This document shows, in pieces, positions 25,122-36,275 of a stretch of DNA of 64,000 nt. This DNA is from Chelonoidis abingdonii (taxonomy: Eukaryota; Chordata; Testudines; Testudinidae): the NCBI RefSeq assembly GCF_003597395.2, contig NC_133778.1:25581710-25645709 (forward strand), in the 5' to 3' direction. Both the position numbers and the translations under genes were made by a program. The notes below the pieces were generated by a model. It worked only from the letters and a program-made list of their open reading frames with translations. It was not told where the DNA came from and ran no database searches. Numbering within the stretch: the stretch's first letter is position 1; every line of letters starts with the position of its first letter.

Positions 25122-25343
25122 GAATTTTCAATTCAAATGTAACTTCAGTGCTAACACACTGCTGGGAGAGCTACCAAAACATCGGGCAGAAAACTAGAAT
25201 CCTTAGAAAATGTACCTATGAGGGACTCTGGGCATTGGTTGAAGACTTCATTATCAGTGAAAAGATCCAAGAAATTACCAATCAGCAGCTCATTTCCACC
25301 AGAATCAAAAGGAAGTAGTGGATATATTTGGATCATGTACTCA

Positions 25344-26082
25344 ATGGTAATGTCAATGATAATTTTTAACTCATACTTTTGGATCTATGTACATAGTGGT
25401 GAGAAATTCACCCTTGTGCTGAGGATCAGCACCATTAAGTTCCACCAAGTTTTCAAAGGAGTAGTCAAGTGGCATTAACATTGTGCATGGAGCTTGTGCT
25501 GGCCTTGTGCACAGGGGTGAATTTCAGATCTACGGTAAAAGGAGGGAATGGGGGGAAGGAATAATTTGTAATGATGTTTTTCATTTTCCTCAAAGAGAAG
25601 AAATCAGACGTTTACCTACTTTACTTTGTATTTTGATGCAAACTAGTAACATTAGATTACTCCTCCCATAAAAAACCAACAACAAACATAAGTAGTTAAT
25701 ATATTTTATGGCATTGCTTCTGTTCCATTAGTCTTGGGAGTGGTAGAATGTCTCTATGAATCTTGCAGTCATGTCTTCATATGAAAAAAAAAATGTATGT
25801 CCTAGAGAACAACATGAAAGAATTTAATATGCTCTGGAACCAGTTTTGAACTTTAGTAAATGTTTGCAAATTCTTCCTATAAAGTTTTAGATATCTTGTT
25901 TTGTGTGCTGGGTATAAGTAAGAATAAAACTAGTATTGTCACAGGTTATTAGAATGAGGATGGGGCAGGAAAGAGGGATATTACTTCTATTTTGGCTTCA
26001 TATACACGTGTGTGTATATATAACACACAGGTTAATTTACAGATTAAACAGTAATGCTGGAATACATGATTTGGGAATTAGT
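25344..26082. other. AT-rich unique sequence, nothing recognised
   Basis: Short TG/TA dinucleotide patch at about 26005-26030 only. Confidence 0.4.
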
Positions 26083-26092
26083 ATATGATTAT

Positions 26093-26316
26093 AAAAACAA
26101 CAAGGAGTCCGGTGGCACCTTAAAGATTAACAGATTTATTTGGGCATAAGCTTTTGTGGGTAAAAAAACCTCACCTTTTCAGATGCATCTGAAGAAGTGA
26201 GGTTTTTAACCACAAAAGCTTATGCTCAAATAAATCTGTTAATCTTTAAGGTGCCACTGGACTCCTTGTTGTTTTTGTGGATACAGACTAACATGGCTAC
26301 TCCCTGATACTTGAGA
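26093..26316 (-). mobile_element. Fold-back Penelope-type 3' end copy (hairpin), intact
   Basis: Left arm 26093 to about 26185 and right arm about 26186-26276 are inverted copies of each other that meet at agatgcatct; arm identity is high, with a few mismatches and one short indel. Only the right side carries the head (26277-26316, reverse complement of a tatcagggagtagccatg type start). A perfect 10-bp target duplication atatgattat lies at 26083-26092 and 26317-26326, outside the whole hairpin. The family is related to, but distinct from, the one at 20256. The arrangement is the same as there in mirror image. Confidence 0.8.
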
Positions 26317-26326
26317 ATATGATTAT

Positions 26327-27230
26327 GTATTTCATTCATTTTTGGGAAGGAAATTTAACATATCTTTTCTATGATTTTGTTTGATTTTTGTTTGTGATCT
26401 AAAATCAATGAAGAAAATAAACAAAGAAAATGCTCTTCTATGCTGTTATGATTGTTTGGTTCTTTCAGACCTAATGCCATATGGGAAGTGGTGCAGAGGG
26501 TTTCAAACTCTCTTTCAGTCACATGCTGGAGTAGCAGCTGTACTCCTCCCCCACCTCCCAGGGATAACTAATGCCTTACGACCTGCTTGTGGGGGAGAAA
26601 GCATGTTGGATTTTGCTTCCCTGAACCTGGCACATGGCACTCATACAATTCTTGATTACTGATGCTTTCTGTGGGTGGAATGAAAAAATGCAGCTGAAAG
26701 TTCACTTGTGACAGAGTAGGTCTGTTATTTAAACATTTTCCACATATATTGCATGGCATTGTATGTGAAAACAAAACAATAGAGCTTCCTTGAACAGACT
26801 CCCGCAAAGTGATTAGATTATAAGATTTTCTTGTGCAGCAACATTCTCCTTGGTATAGATTTGTGCTGTACTTATGAATATCATGCTGCTCATTGACACA
26901 CATTTATATCAAACCTTCTTAGGTATGCCCTGCCCAGCCAAAGGGACAGTAACTATGTCTGCCATTAGGCCAATCTCTATTTACAAAACTACCAATGCTT
27001 TTCATAGCGTAGGGATGACAGAGAACCAGCAATGTTATTTGCCTACCATTGAAACATAGCCTCTGGAAACGTCTTCTCTTAGTTCCAGTGCACAGTGTCG
27101 ACAGATGAGTGTGGTCAGGGAAGGTAGAGACTGGCAGCTGGTATTATTATCCTGAAACTGTCTTTAACTATAGAATGGGGAAAACAGATATTTTGTGCAC
27201 AACATTGCAAATAAATATGCCACACATTAA
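26327..27230. other. AT-rich unique sequence, nothing recognised
   Basis: No gene or repeat recognised. The 111-codon minus frame (26568-26903) has no domain. Confidence 0.4.
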
Positions 27231-27563
27231 ACCATGGAACGTGGTATATAACTGGGTTGTGCCCAGCCCTATGTTGTTCTGTCCCCCTTGCAAAGCTGGC
27301 AGGCATAGGCCTGTTGCAGAGATCATGAACATCCCTCTACTGAACACCATGGAACGTGGTATATAACTGGGTTGTGCCCAGCCCTATGTTGTTCTGTCCC
27401 CCTTGCAAAGCTGGCAGGCATAGGCCTGTTGCAGAGATCATGAACATCCCTCTACTGAACACCATGGAACGTGGTATATAACTGGGTTGTGCCCAGCCCT
27501 ATGTTGTTCTGTCCCCCTTGCAAAGCTGGCAGGCATAGGCCTGTTGCAGAGATCATGAACACC
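27231..27563. repeat. Perfect tandem repeat, 115-bp unit, about 2.9 copies
   Basis: Copies start at 27231, 27346 and 27461 (accatggaacgtgg...). Copies one and two are identical over 115 bp, and copy three is identical for about 103 bp before it diverges at gatcatgaacaccctag. The absence of any mismatch implies a very recent expansion, active homogenisation or an assembly artefact. The unit holds a 39-codon plus frame that stays open across the junction of the first two copies, but 115 is not divisible by three, so no protein repeat is formed. Confidence 0.95.
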
Positions 27564-29509
27564 CTAGCCCTCAAAGGTGTAGCTACCTGAAAAGCAGTGG
27601 CATGATGGAAGAACCAAGAATTTGCCCTTCCTCCATTTGCACCAGCGAGGGGAACTAGTGAGCTGCAGAAGGAAGCTCTTAAAGGCCAGACAGAACTCCT
27701 CCTGGGATTTATTCAGGCTAGTGCCTGTGGCAGTATGACTGCTAGCTTCCCAAAAGAGATGAGGAAGGGACAATGGTCCTGTCTCCACTCCACACCAGCC
27801 AAAAGAGCAGGGTTGGTGCAAAAATGGGTTGCGGAGCACATGCTGCTCCTTTTTTAAAGGGGCAGCTTTTGCCCAAACTCTCCTGGCCCTCTTAAACTCA
27901 TTGTGCCTAAATCTGGCATGGTGGACCAGATTCTGAACTTAGTTATACTGGGGTAAATCTAGGGTAACACCAGTGAAGTCAAGGGAATCACTCTGGATAC
28001 ACTCTGAGCTGAACACGAATGAATGTCTCTTGCGGCTCTCTGGGGTTCTTCATCTTTGTATTCTTTTCATACTCCAGCCTCCCATTAGCTCCTGTGGGAG
28101 GTTCTGGTGCGTACAGCGCATTGGCCCTTTAGCATTCTTTTTTCCTTGGTTGGTGAATGTCAAATATTATCACAGTATGGTAAATGGTAAGGGGACTGGG
28201 CCAATCAAGTCATATGTTAAATGAAGCTTGAGAGTTTTCTTGTTATCACAGTGAATCGTTATTTTAAAATGTGTTTCATTATCTCCATAATTTAATAGGG
28301 GATTTGCTGAGGAGTAAAGAGAAGAGGATCCATAGTAATATTCTGTTGCCATTATTGCTGTCATTATCTGTTGTGTCTGACTGCTGTCTTTAATTCTTCA
28401 TCATCTTGTGTCTTGGAGATATCATATCCTTTCCTGAGCATCTCTTGAATGATAGACCTGAAGGACCAAGCAGATTGCTCCTCTCCCTCAGCCACACAGA
28501 AGGTAATAACGGTAAATCTACAGTTCACATGAGATTGCAGAAAATTTTGATTTATAAATGTACAGAATGTTTTTAAAATAAAAACTTGCTTTTGCAGATA
28601 AAGTAGGGAGACAGTTTTAGCAAGACCAGCTCACATATAGAGAAACAGAAGCAAACCTATTATTTTTAAACACCTAAACATGGATTAGTGAGAAGTCCCC
28701 AGATGGCATGTTGTGAAATGATCACTTCAGGCATTGCTGTAGCAGTGATTAGCAGGTGTCTCAAATACTAGAGCTTTAGCTGCGATAGCACTGCCATTAG
28801 ACGTTTAGAACTGTAACTTAAAAAATATATATAAAGAGATTTTGGTCTGACAGGTCTTAGAGCTCAGGGGAAAAATCATTTGGCTGCTTGAAGTATTTGA
28901 TTATGGGGAAATAAATAAATAAATAAAAGGGCTTGTTACCAATTAACAAGGGTGACTTAAAACAGGAAATGAGCGCAAAACTGGCATCTACAGTGAGTGC
29001 CTCTGTGCTCCATTAGAAGGAACTGGGCTAAATTCCACTCAGCCCCACTGAATCTGCTTTGCATCATTCTGACAGTGCAAGTGGTCCTAACCTACTTCAG
29101 ACAGCCACTGGAGGATTTACCTTGTATAGGGGGATCCTTGAGTGGTCCAGTGCCGCCTCTGCCACTTCTCCTTGGTCCTGGTGAAAGGGAATGTTACTGG
29201 GACATCCCTATACCCAGGCAATCCCCTACTGCTTGGGACTATAGGCAGCCATAATAACGCAGAGCAGCCTGAAGAGTCTGTTATGCCAAGAAATTGATCC
29301 AGCACCAACTGGTTCAAGGATCAAGGGGAAGCAAACATGTCTGAAGGCCACCCTTTCGCCTAACACCCTAACTGAGCTTTACCGGGTGCAGACGCCAGCA
29401 CATGTCTCCTGGTCTAATTCCATACATATATTCATAATTAGAGGCCATGCTGAAAACCTAGATGATAGAGCTAAAGTTTAAATAAATGTCAAAACAACAC
29501 ATACAACAC
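27564..29509. other. Unique sequence with one old repeat relic
   Basis: The piece 27930-28010 (actggggtaaatctagggtaacaccagtgaagtcaaggg split by substitutions) is a relic of the palindromic 'gtaaatcaggagtaactcc' repeat. An (AAAT)n run lies at 28910-28928. No gene recognised. Confidence 0.4.
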
Positions 29510-30478
29510 AGAATCATAGAACTGTAGAACTGGAAGGGACCTCAAGAGGTCTTCCAGTATAGTCTTAGTATTATCTAGGCCATCCCTGACAAAGTTTGTC
29601 CAGCCCGCTCTTAAAAATCTCAAATGATGGAGATTCCACAACCCCCCTAGGCAATTTATTCCAGTGCGTAACCACCCTGACAATTATGAAGTTTTTCCTA
29701 ACGTCCAACCTAAACCACCCTGGCTTCACTTTAAGCCCGGTGCTGCTTGTCCTATCCTCAGAGGGTAACACGAACAATTTTTCTCCCTCCTCCTTGTAAC
29801 CACCTTTATGTACTTGAAAACCATTATCATGTTCCCTCTCAGTCTTCTTTTTCTCAGACTAAACAAACCTAATTTTTTTCAATCTTCCCTCAGGTCATGC
29901 TTTCTAGACATTTTTTGTTGCTCTTTTCTGGACTTTCTTCAAATTTGTCCACATCTTTCCTGAAATGTGGCACCAGAACTAGACAAGGTACTCCAGTTGA
30001 GGCCTAATCAGTGTGGAATAGAGAGGAAGAATTACTTCTTGTGTCTTGCTTACAACACTCCTACTAATATATCCAAGAATTATGTTTGCTTTTGTTCATA
30101 TTTAGCTTGTGATCCCCTATTACCCCCAGATCTGTCTGCAGTACTCCTTCCTAGGCAGTCATTTCCCATTTTGTATGTGAGCACTGACTGTTCCTTCCTC
30201 AGTGGAGTATTTTGCATTTGTCCTTATTGAATTTCATCCTATCTACTTCAGACCATTTCTCCAGTTTGTCCAGATCATTTTGAATTTTAATCCTATCCTC
30301 CAAAGCACTTGCAACCTCTTCCAGCTTTGTATCATCCACAATCTTTGTAAGTATACTCTCCGTGCCATTATCTAAATCATTGATGCAGATATTGAACAAA
30401 ACCAGACCCAGAACTGATCACTGTGGAACCTCACTTGATATGCCCTTCCATTTGGACTGTGAACCACCGATAGCTACA
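29510..30478 (-). mobile_element. CR1 LINE, 5'-truncated, minus strand
   Basis: The left edge cagaatcatagaactgtag is the reverse complement of the CR1 3' terminus. Reading leftward from 30478 the element gives the RT palm, thumb and C-terminal block and ends with almost no 3' UTR. It belongs to a different CR1 sub-family from the copy at 7235, which has a 450-bp UTR. Truncated at its 5' side at about 30478. Confidence 0.9.
29571..30399 (-). pseudogene. CR1 ORF2 reverse-transcriptase remnant (palm to C-terminus)
   Basis: Minus-strand frame 30399-30199 encodes 'FNICINDLDNGTESILTKIV' followed by D-D-T and 'DLDKLEKWSEVDRMKFNKDK'; the catalytic box that is normally F-A-D-D reads I-V-D-D (near 30331-30342). 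A stop follows 'KCKILH' near 30199, frames change through 29780-30190, and the C-terminal block resumes at 29777-29571 ('FRLDVRKNF', 'HWNKLPRGVVESPSFEIFKS'). Several stops and shifts make it inactive. Confidence 0.85.
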
Positions 30479-31107
30479 TTTTACCTTCTTTAACATTTTA
30501 ACAGTGTACTAAAGTACTGTTCTCCAGATGTACAAAGGAGGTGTATTTGCAGCAGCTATTCCAACTAGATTTACTTCAAAGCTTGAAACTTAGCTACTTT
30601 TTCTGATTTAACAAATAAAGAAAACATGTTTTTTACTAGTCACATGTAATGTCAAGCAGTTGCATTGAATGCTTTGCCTCCGTGGACTACTTCAGGGCAT
30701 CAGAACATTTATTGGACTGTGCCAAATCAGCTAGGGAAGGGGCTAAGCAGCAAAATTTGGGTCTAAAGTTAAAGGAGTCATCAGATTCGGGATTCTGGTG
30801 TAGACCCATCTGGTATAAACCCTATGAGTTTTATACTTCACAATTATATTTCAGGAAGGCGAGGTAAGGAGAGGCATTACTTCTTACTAATGCATAATGT
30901 AGCTCTGCATTGACTTGACTCCTAAGGTTAGGCAGGCAGGAGCAGAAGAGAGCCTGGTGTGGATGCACTCCCCCTTTCTGCAGGAATGAATTGTGAAGCT
31001 ACTTGTGAGACAAGTACATCACACAAATAAATGAAGTCCCAATCATGTTTGCTATAGCCATCAGTTGTGTAGGTTGCTTAGTTTTTTTATCATTTTTATG
31101 CAAAGTC
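30479..31107. other. Unique sequence, nothing recognised
   Basis: A 72-codon plus frame (30649-30867) has no domain. Confidence 0.4.
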
Positions 31108-31281
31108 AGCATTCTCTCTTAGTAAAATGGATAATAAAATGCATGAGAACTATGGGCCAGCTCGTTGGCTGGTGTAAACCAGTGCAGCTCCACTAAATTC
31201 AGTGGACCAATTTACACCCACTAAGGACCTTGCCCATAATTTTTATGCATTTTATTATCCCTTTTACTAAAAGATAATGCA
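31108..31281. repeat. Palindromic fold-back repeat, about 174 bp
   Basis: Outer arms: gcattctctcttagtaaaat near 31108-31130 with ataataaaatgcatgagaac after it, mirrored by tttttatgcattttattatc and ttttactaaaagataatgc at 31238-31281. Inner arms: ggtgtaaa (31171) and tttacacc (31211) around ccactaaattcagtgg. The inner part resembles the palindromic repeat at 59335. Probably an old MITE-like element or a relic of its fold-back copy. Confidence 0.65.
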
Positions 31282-32700
31282 GTCATTTTTCCATCATATT
31301 TTTAAGATGGCTTTTCCCTCTAGCAAGAATATCTACGGTTGGGATTGACAAAGGGAGCTAAGGGCACCCAACTGCCAGTGGCACGGGCATGGGATTTGGG
31401 TGCTAACCACCTTATATGCTAGAAATCTAAAGCTGTATGCTTAGCAGTTGCTTACTCCAGAAGCCACAACAGTTCTTAACTTTTATTATTATTTAAAAAG
31501 GTGCACCAGAGGCATCAGATACCTCTACATTTGCTACATTCACTGAAATATAAAAGCTAAAGGCACCTATTCACACTGATGGCAGGATGCTTCAAGAGAC
31601 CATACCTATGTATATTTGAATTAAAACTCATTATTCACTATCATAAAAAGGCAGCAGAAATTGAGTGATTCCATTGTCTTATAATAATTCCAGTCCATAA
31701 CTGCCATACAGTGAAATTCACAGTTGGAATTTGTGATTCTCATCATATAATGAACAGTATGAGTTCCAGGAGCAATGATTGTAATACAGCACATTTAAGA
31801 GGTTCTGAATTTGTGGAGTTCATCAGTTAACAGAAAACAGGCAGGAGAAATCAAGTGATGTGATTGGCCAATAAGAATTCTGTGAGCAGTGACTATAACA
31901 CACAATATATTGACATGGAACTTATGAAACGTGCACACATACACACACACACACATATATATACACACACATTTTGACAGTATTCTGTCTTTGGAGGTGA
32001 CACTTCAGTGAGAATTGTGTTGTATTAATTCACACTTAATTGCTTGACAGCACCATGCCTTCAGTTTCATGCCTACTGGTATAATAGCTATGAATTATAA
32101 TAACAAAATATAGGCCCTGTCATGTCATATTACTTAAGTCTGACATCCAAATAATAAATTAAATAATTTGGCCTGATGCCACAGACATGAATTATAAACA
32201 TATATTTTTAATGTTGGTTGGCTGTGAAAGGCTGAATGGAGTAAATATGTTATAAACAATGAACTCTTAACCCTAGAGGCAGTTCCTCTGGGCCATGGTG
32301 GTGTTTGTTTGCCAGTTAATGTGAAAAGCTTCCTTTGCTGCTGCCAATGTTGTAACTATTCTGGATAAAGGGTACATTTTTCTAATTTGTCTAAGTGAGT
32401 GACTTGCCCAAGGGTGAGATTTTTAAAGGCATGTATGTACTTAAAGATTGTTAGTAAATATTAACCTTTTATTATTCTTTTTATATTAAATTCTCCAGAT
32501 TTCTTGGCCAGACATCCCAGAATCTTTTCTGTATTAGCCAAAGATGCTGGCTAAACTCTTATGTTAGAGTGGTTTGTTTTGGATCAATGAATGTCTTTGC
32601 CTTAGTACGCCTGTACTTTATTATCCACTCTGTTTTACTCTGAACTTTAGCTGGACCCTAGTGTGTTATCAATAAGCTACATTTTAGCTGGATCTTAGGG
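31282..32700. other. AT-rich unique sequence with AC/AT microsatellite
   Basis: A mixed (AC)n(AT)n(AC)n tract at 31930-31972. At 32646-32710 two near-copies of tttagctgga(c/t)c(c/t)tag(t/g)gtgttat follow each other at about 42-bp spacing. No gene recognised. Confidence 0.45.
31930..31972. repeat. Compound (AC)n(AT)n microsatellite
   Basis: ACACAC run, ATATAT block, then a second ACACAC run. Confidence 0.9.
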
Positions 32701-32707
32701 TGTTATT

Positions 32708-33470
32708 GAATAATGGATTGTAACTTGTATGAGGCAGGTGTAACCTATATGGGACAGGTGTCTTCTGTAATTAATAAGCTTATAATCATTAGAGGACACT
32801 TTTAGCTTCTCAGGAATTATTCTAACAGATTATTTCTATCATAATGACTTGGTTATCAATATGTTTTGTAATTGATAAAATAGTGGATGTTTGAACAGAT
32901 GTGTTGATTAATTAGGTAAACAAGATACCATATTCTATGGCTCATTTTTGTTGTCCCGTTTCACACATAGAGATGTCTGTTATTATAAGTGTGTGGTAAT
33001 TGATAAAATTGTGTAATTGATAAGGAATGTTCATATATGCTCTCTAATCAATAAATTTAGTAATTGACAAAGTAGCAAAGAAACGTGGTATAGCTGGTGT
33101 GTTCTGTAATCAATGTATCATCAAAACCTTAATGTATGGAATAATGTCTAAGCATTAAGAGCTAATTGTGGTCATATGTGGTCCTAGGAATGATAAATTA
33201 ATTACAAATATTATGAGCTTGCTGATTCAAAATCAGATCAAGCATGAAAAAGTGTTTGTTTTGAACAGTATATAAGGAGTAAGTTTTAGGGAGTTAGTCA
33301 GAAGTGAATTCAGGTAGACTGCCTCACTTCTCTAGTTTCCTATTTGGTACATATGTTTGCTTTTTCTGTATTCTGTATTGTACTGCCTTAAATATTCCTT
33401 GATTGTCTTACTTAAGTAAAACTTCAACTGAGTTAGTTATTTAACAGCATGACTTAGTAAATCCAAATAC
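32708..33470 (+). mobile_element. Possible solo LTR with reiterated GTAATTGATAA motif in its upstream part
   Basis: A TATA box (agtatataagg, about 33268-33278) is followed by a short leader with gaattcaggtagactgcc and a T-rich region ending ttaagtaaaacttcaactgag. Upstream of the TATA box the motif gtaattgataa, or close variants, appears at 32767, 32868, 32996, 33013 and 33060, with related taatcaat(a) sites at 33045 and about 33108. The layout suits a U3 with repeated factor-binding sites plus R/U5. No termini or target duplication could be fixed and there is no standard AATAAA, so a host promoter or unrelated repeat remains possible. Confidence 0.45.
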
Positions 33471-33504
33471 ACAACAAGATACAAATAGGTGGCCACTAGG
33501 ATTT

Positions 33505-33620
33505 TTCAAAAGCATCTAAGGCAACTAACTCCCCATTGAAATCAATGGTAATTAGGTGCCTAAACACCTCTGAAAATCTGGGTCTAAGTCACTTATGAAA
33601 ATGAGACTTAGAGCCTCAGT
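33505..33620. repeat. Old amniote interspersed repeat fragment
   Basis: Wording ccccattgaaatcaatggtaa, ttaggtgcctaaacacctctgaaaatctggg places it with the family seen at 13782 and 57590. Confidence 0.5.
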
Positions 33621-33708
33621 CACTAAGCCATTTTTACAATGTTTTTCCAACTCTCCATAAGGTTGTCAATCTGACAACTTTCACTTCCAAATGTGAATTA
33701 ATTCCAAA

Positions 33709-33899
33709 TACACCTCTACTCTGATATGTGACCCAATATAACATGAATTTGGATATAACGCGGTAAAGCAGTGCTCCGGGGGGGCGGGGCTGCAAGCTCT
33801 GGCGAATCAAAGCAAGTTCAATATAATGCAGTTTCACCTATAACATGGTAAGATTTTTTGGCTCCCAAGCACAGTGTTATATCAGGGTAGAGGTGTGTA
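33709..33899. mobile_element. Short inverted-repeat DNA transposon (mariner-like MITE), TA-flanked
   Basis: Left end tacacctctactctgatat and right end atatcagggtagaggtgtgta are inverted copies with small differences. The ends carry TA, as expected for Tc1/mariner-type insertion. The interior has the phrases ggatataacgcggtaaagca and gtgctccggggggg, and a second internal partial inverted copy (tataatgcagtttcacctataac). It resembles an abundant turtle MITE. No transposase. Confidence 0.75.
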
Positions 33900-35144
33900 T
33901 CAAAGAAAAGCAAGCAAACAACAAAGGTAGAATTCCATTTTAAAGATTAAAGACCTTTTTGAGGTCACCTTTTAGTAGATGCTCAAGGAGAATAAAGATC
34001 TCTGCTTGGTCTCCAAACCAGAGGTGTAAAGAGGAATGATCTAGCATTAAAACAACACAGAGAATCAGGCCCAATAGTTGCATCAATGTACTGAACTTTA
34101 AATATGCAGAAGACCAGTTTTGTGTGCACCTTTCAGCTGGTGCTCATGGAAGCTGATAGTGAATTAATGGCAGAGAAGTTAGAAAGGAGATGCATCATGA
34201 AAATAGAAAATATCAGTGCAGGGGTGAAAATTATGGGAGCAGAGTTAGGGGGTTCTCAGTCCTGAATCTGTCTGTGGCTTAGCCTAAACTTTATCAGAGT
34301 TCACTGCAAACTCTGCCTTTTTCACGGCTGCATATCAATAGCAACAGGTACTGAAGACCAAAGATGAAATGATGAAAGAGAAAGAGAGGTAATGAAGTAT
34401 AAGAAGGAAGAAAAAAAGATTTTGTATTAAGCAAGCAACTTCTCATTAAGATGGCAAGAGCACAGTCCATTTCACATACCCTTGTGATTTGTGTTTGGCA
34501 CCTGCATCCACCCCGTGAATGCCTATGATCTATAGATAGTAAGATGCTAACGCATCTTTTGACATCCTTTGAAAATACTCTTTTCTTTTTAACTATATAC
34601 AGAGGAAAAAAAACCTTCATTGAATTACAGGTTCAATGGTACATTTGTATACTCCATAGTAATCCCATATCAAGTACAGACCAGAGATAATCAGCTGCAA
34701 TGTTCCCAGAGGTATGATGGGGAAAAAAAAGCATGTTGAATAACTCTGGAATTAACCTAGCAAATATTACAAAAGTAGTTAGGGCAGCAGTCTGCACTGA
34801 GGATGTAACACCAAGATAGCACCATATTTTCAGCCATTTACATAATATACATAGGCCCCATTCCAGGAACGAGTTCCACACAGCTAGACACCTGCACTCA
34901 TGCAGAGCATATTGGAGCCATAGATAGAATGAATCAAATTTGGAGTTTCTGGGCTGAGCTGAGTTTTTTTGATCCACAATGTGCCAAAAATATGATTTTT
35001 TTCAGAAGTCCATCCCCTTGATTACTTTTTTTTACATTTGTCTTGTCTGAATATCCTCATTTTTATTTTCTAAAAGATTCTCCAAAGGCAGGAAAAGTCT
35101 GTCTGTTTGGTTTAGTTTGAGCCAAGTTAATAGATAGTAGTGAC
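33900..35144. other. AT-rich unique sequence, nothing recognised
   Basis: The 108- and 114-codon minus frames (34294-34620, 34633-34977) lack domains and are adjacent only by chance. Confidence 0.4.
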
Positions 35145-36275
35145 ACTTTGTGCCTCAAGACAGCACCCTGGACCCCCCCATATTGACCACTGTCATATAA
35201 TTATGATATGTTTTGTACAAAGTATGCCTTGCGAGGTAGTATTTTAAAAGTCTTGATCTGTTGAACATTAATATCCTGTTGGATTTTATGTGCTATCATG
35301 GTACATGAATTTATGAAGTTTTGCTATGTGCATGTTACTGAAATATGTTGTGAGATTGGGAACACCCACAACCAGCCTTTCAGGTACAACAGTGCAGGAG
35401 ATAAACATGCTGATGGCCCATTAAAAGGAATCCACACACTCAAGGACAATCCCAAGAACTATATACAATGGAGACTTCTCAGAGATAACCTGTAGAAAAT
35501 GGAGACTGCTTGGCCCACGTTATAGCAAAGGATCTTTGCAGCAAGCAGGAAGAAACTACAAAAAAGAGGGAATGACATCATCAATTGATCTCACTCCCAT
35601 CACAACTCAACATCTGGAAACATGACTGGACAACAAAGACTGAACAGGGGAAGGTGGTCCTGTGAGGGAGGAAAATTACAGCTTCTGTATTGAAGATCTG
35701 TAACTTGCTTGTACTATCTATCAGGGGGAGACTGCTCAATTCAAATCCTGTTCAGTTTATAGAACTTAGACTGCAAATTTATTTTTTTCTTAGATAACCA
35801 ACTTTGAGCTCTACGCTTGCTACTTATAATCACTGAAAATCTATCTTTCTGTAGTTAATAAACCCGTTTTATCTAAAATAGTGCAGCTTGTTTGAAGTGC
35901 TTGGGAAACCTCAGCTCAAAAACAAAACCTGGTGCATGTCCTCTTCTCATTGAGGGAGAAATGGACTGGGTTATAAATGTATACTGGGCAGGGTTCTGAC
36001 CAGGGCAGGATGGTACAACTCAGGGCACCACAGCTGGGGAGCTGGGGGGAATTGGCTGGAGCCTCCCTAGTGTTTGTTCATGAGTGGCTGGGAGAAACAT
36101 TCATGCAACTCAGCTGAGTGTGTCCCTGCCTGTGGATGTCTGTATGAGTGCAGTACCTACCAGAGGTGTGCAGCTTGTCACAGCATCACAGGGTTAGAAG
36201 GAGCCCAGGTTGATGGGACAGAAGGCTCAGCAGTGCCCCAGTTCCAGGCTGCAACCTGGGGGCACCAATCACGGT
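35145..36275 (+). mobile_element. Solo LTR of an endogenous retrovirus-like element
   Basis: About 1.1 kb with the phrase order of an abundant turtle LTR: tttgtacaaagtatgcctt, cttgatctgttgaacattaat, gaaatatgttgtgagattgg, tctgtagttaataaaccc with AATAAA at 35857-35862, gtgcttgggaaacctcagctc, ggatggtacaactc, and a cagcttgtcacagcatcaca block. The R/U5 side is on the right, so it is plus strand. No viral coding region is attached. Edges are approximate. Confidence 0.75.

Larger units (their letters stand above)
23925..25343 (+). mobile_element. Dead non-LTR retrotransposon (RT and C-terminal part), split by a hAT-type element
   Basis: Plus-strand fragments in the usual LINE order: 'RPKRACVYQLVT' and 'plSsISLIFKRY' (finger region, about 23930-24030), 'IKSMYKDVKCPVKIKTQTT' to 'GLKHSCILSLLLFGIAIDLAM' (24085-24230), the catalytic box 'LHFTDEIVLLSD' (24816-24852), 'VEQFTYLGRTIAANRDIKKE' (24978-25040), and 'TNQQLISTRIKRK.WIYLDHV' (25275-25340). 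The clade is uncertain; an RTE-like element is my best guess. Frames change several times. The second catalytic aspartate reads as glutamate (D-E), so it could not work even without the insertion. Confidence 0.75.

Noticed and set aside
27231..27563. CRISPR-like array
   Set aside because: The repeats are head-to-tail 115-bp units with no unique spacers, in a vertebrate genome; a simple tandem repeat.
34633..34977. 114-codon minus frame as a membrane protein exon
   Set aside because: Hydrophobic by T/A-rich composition only; no splice sites or domain that I could support.
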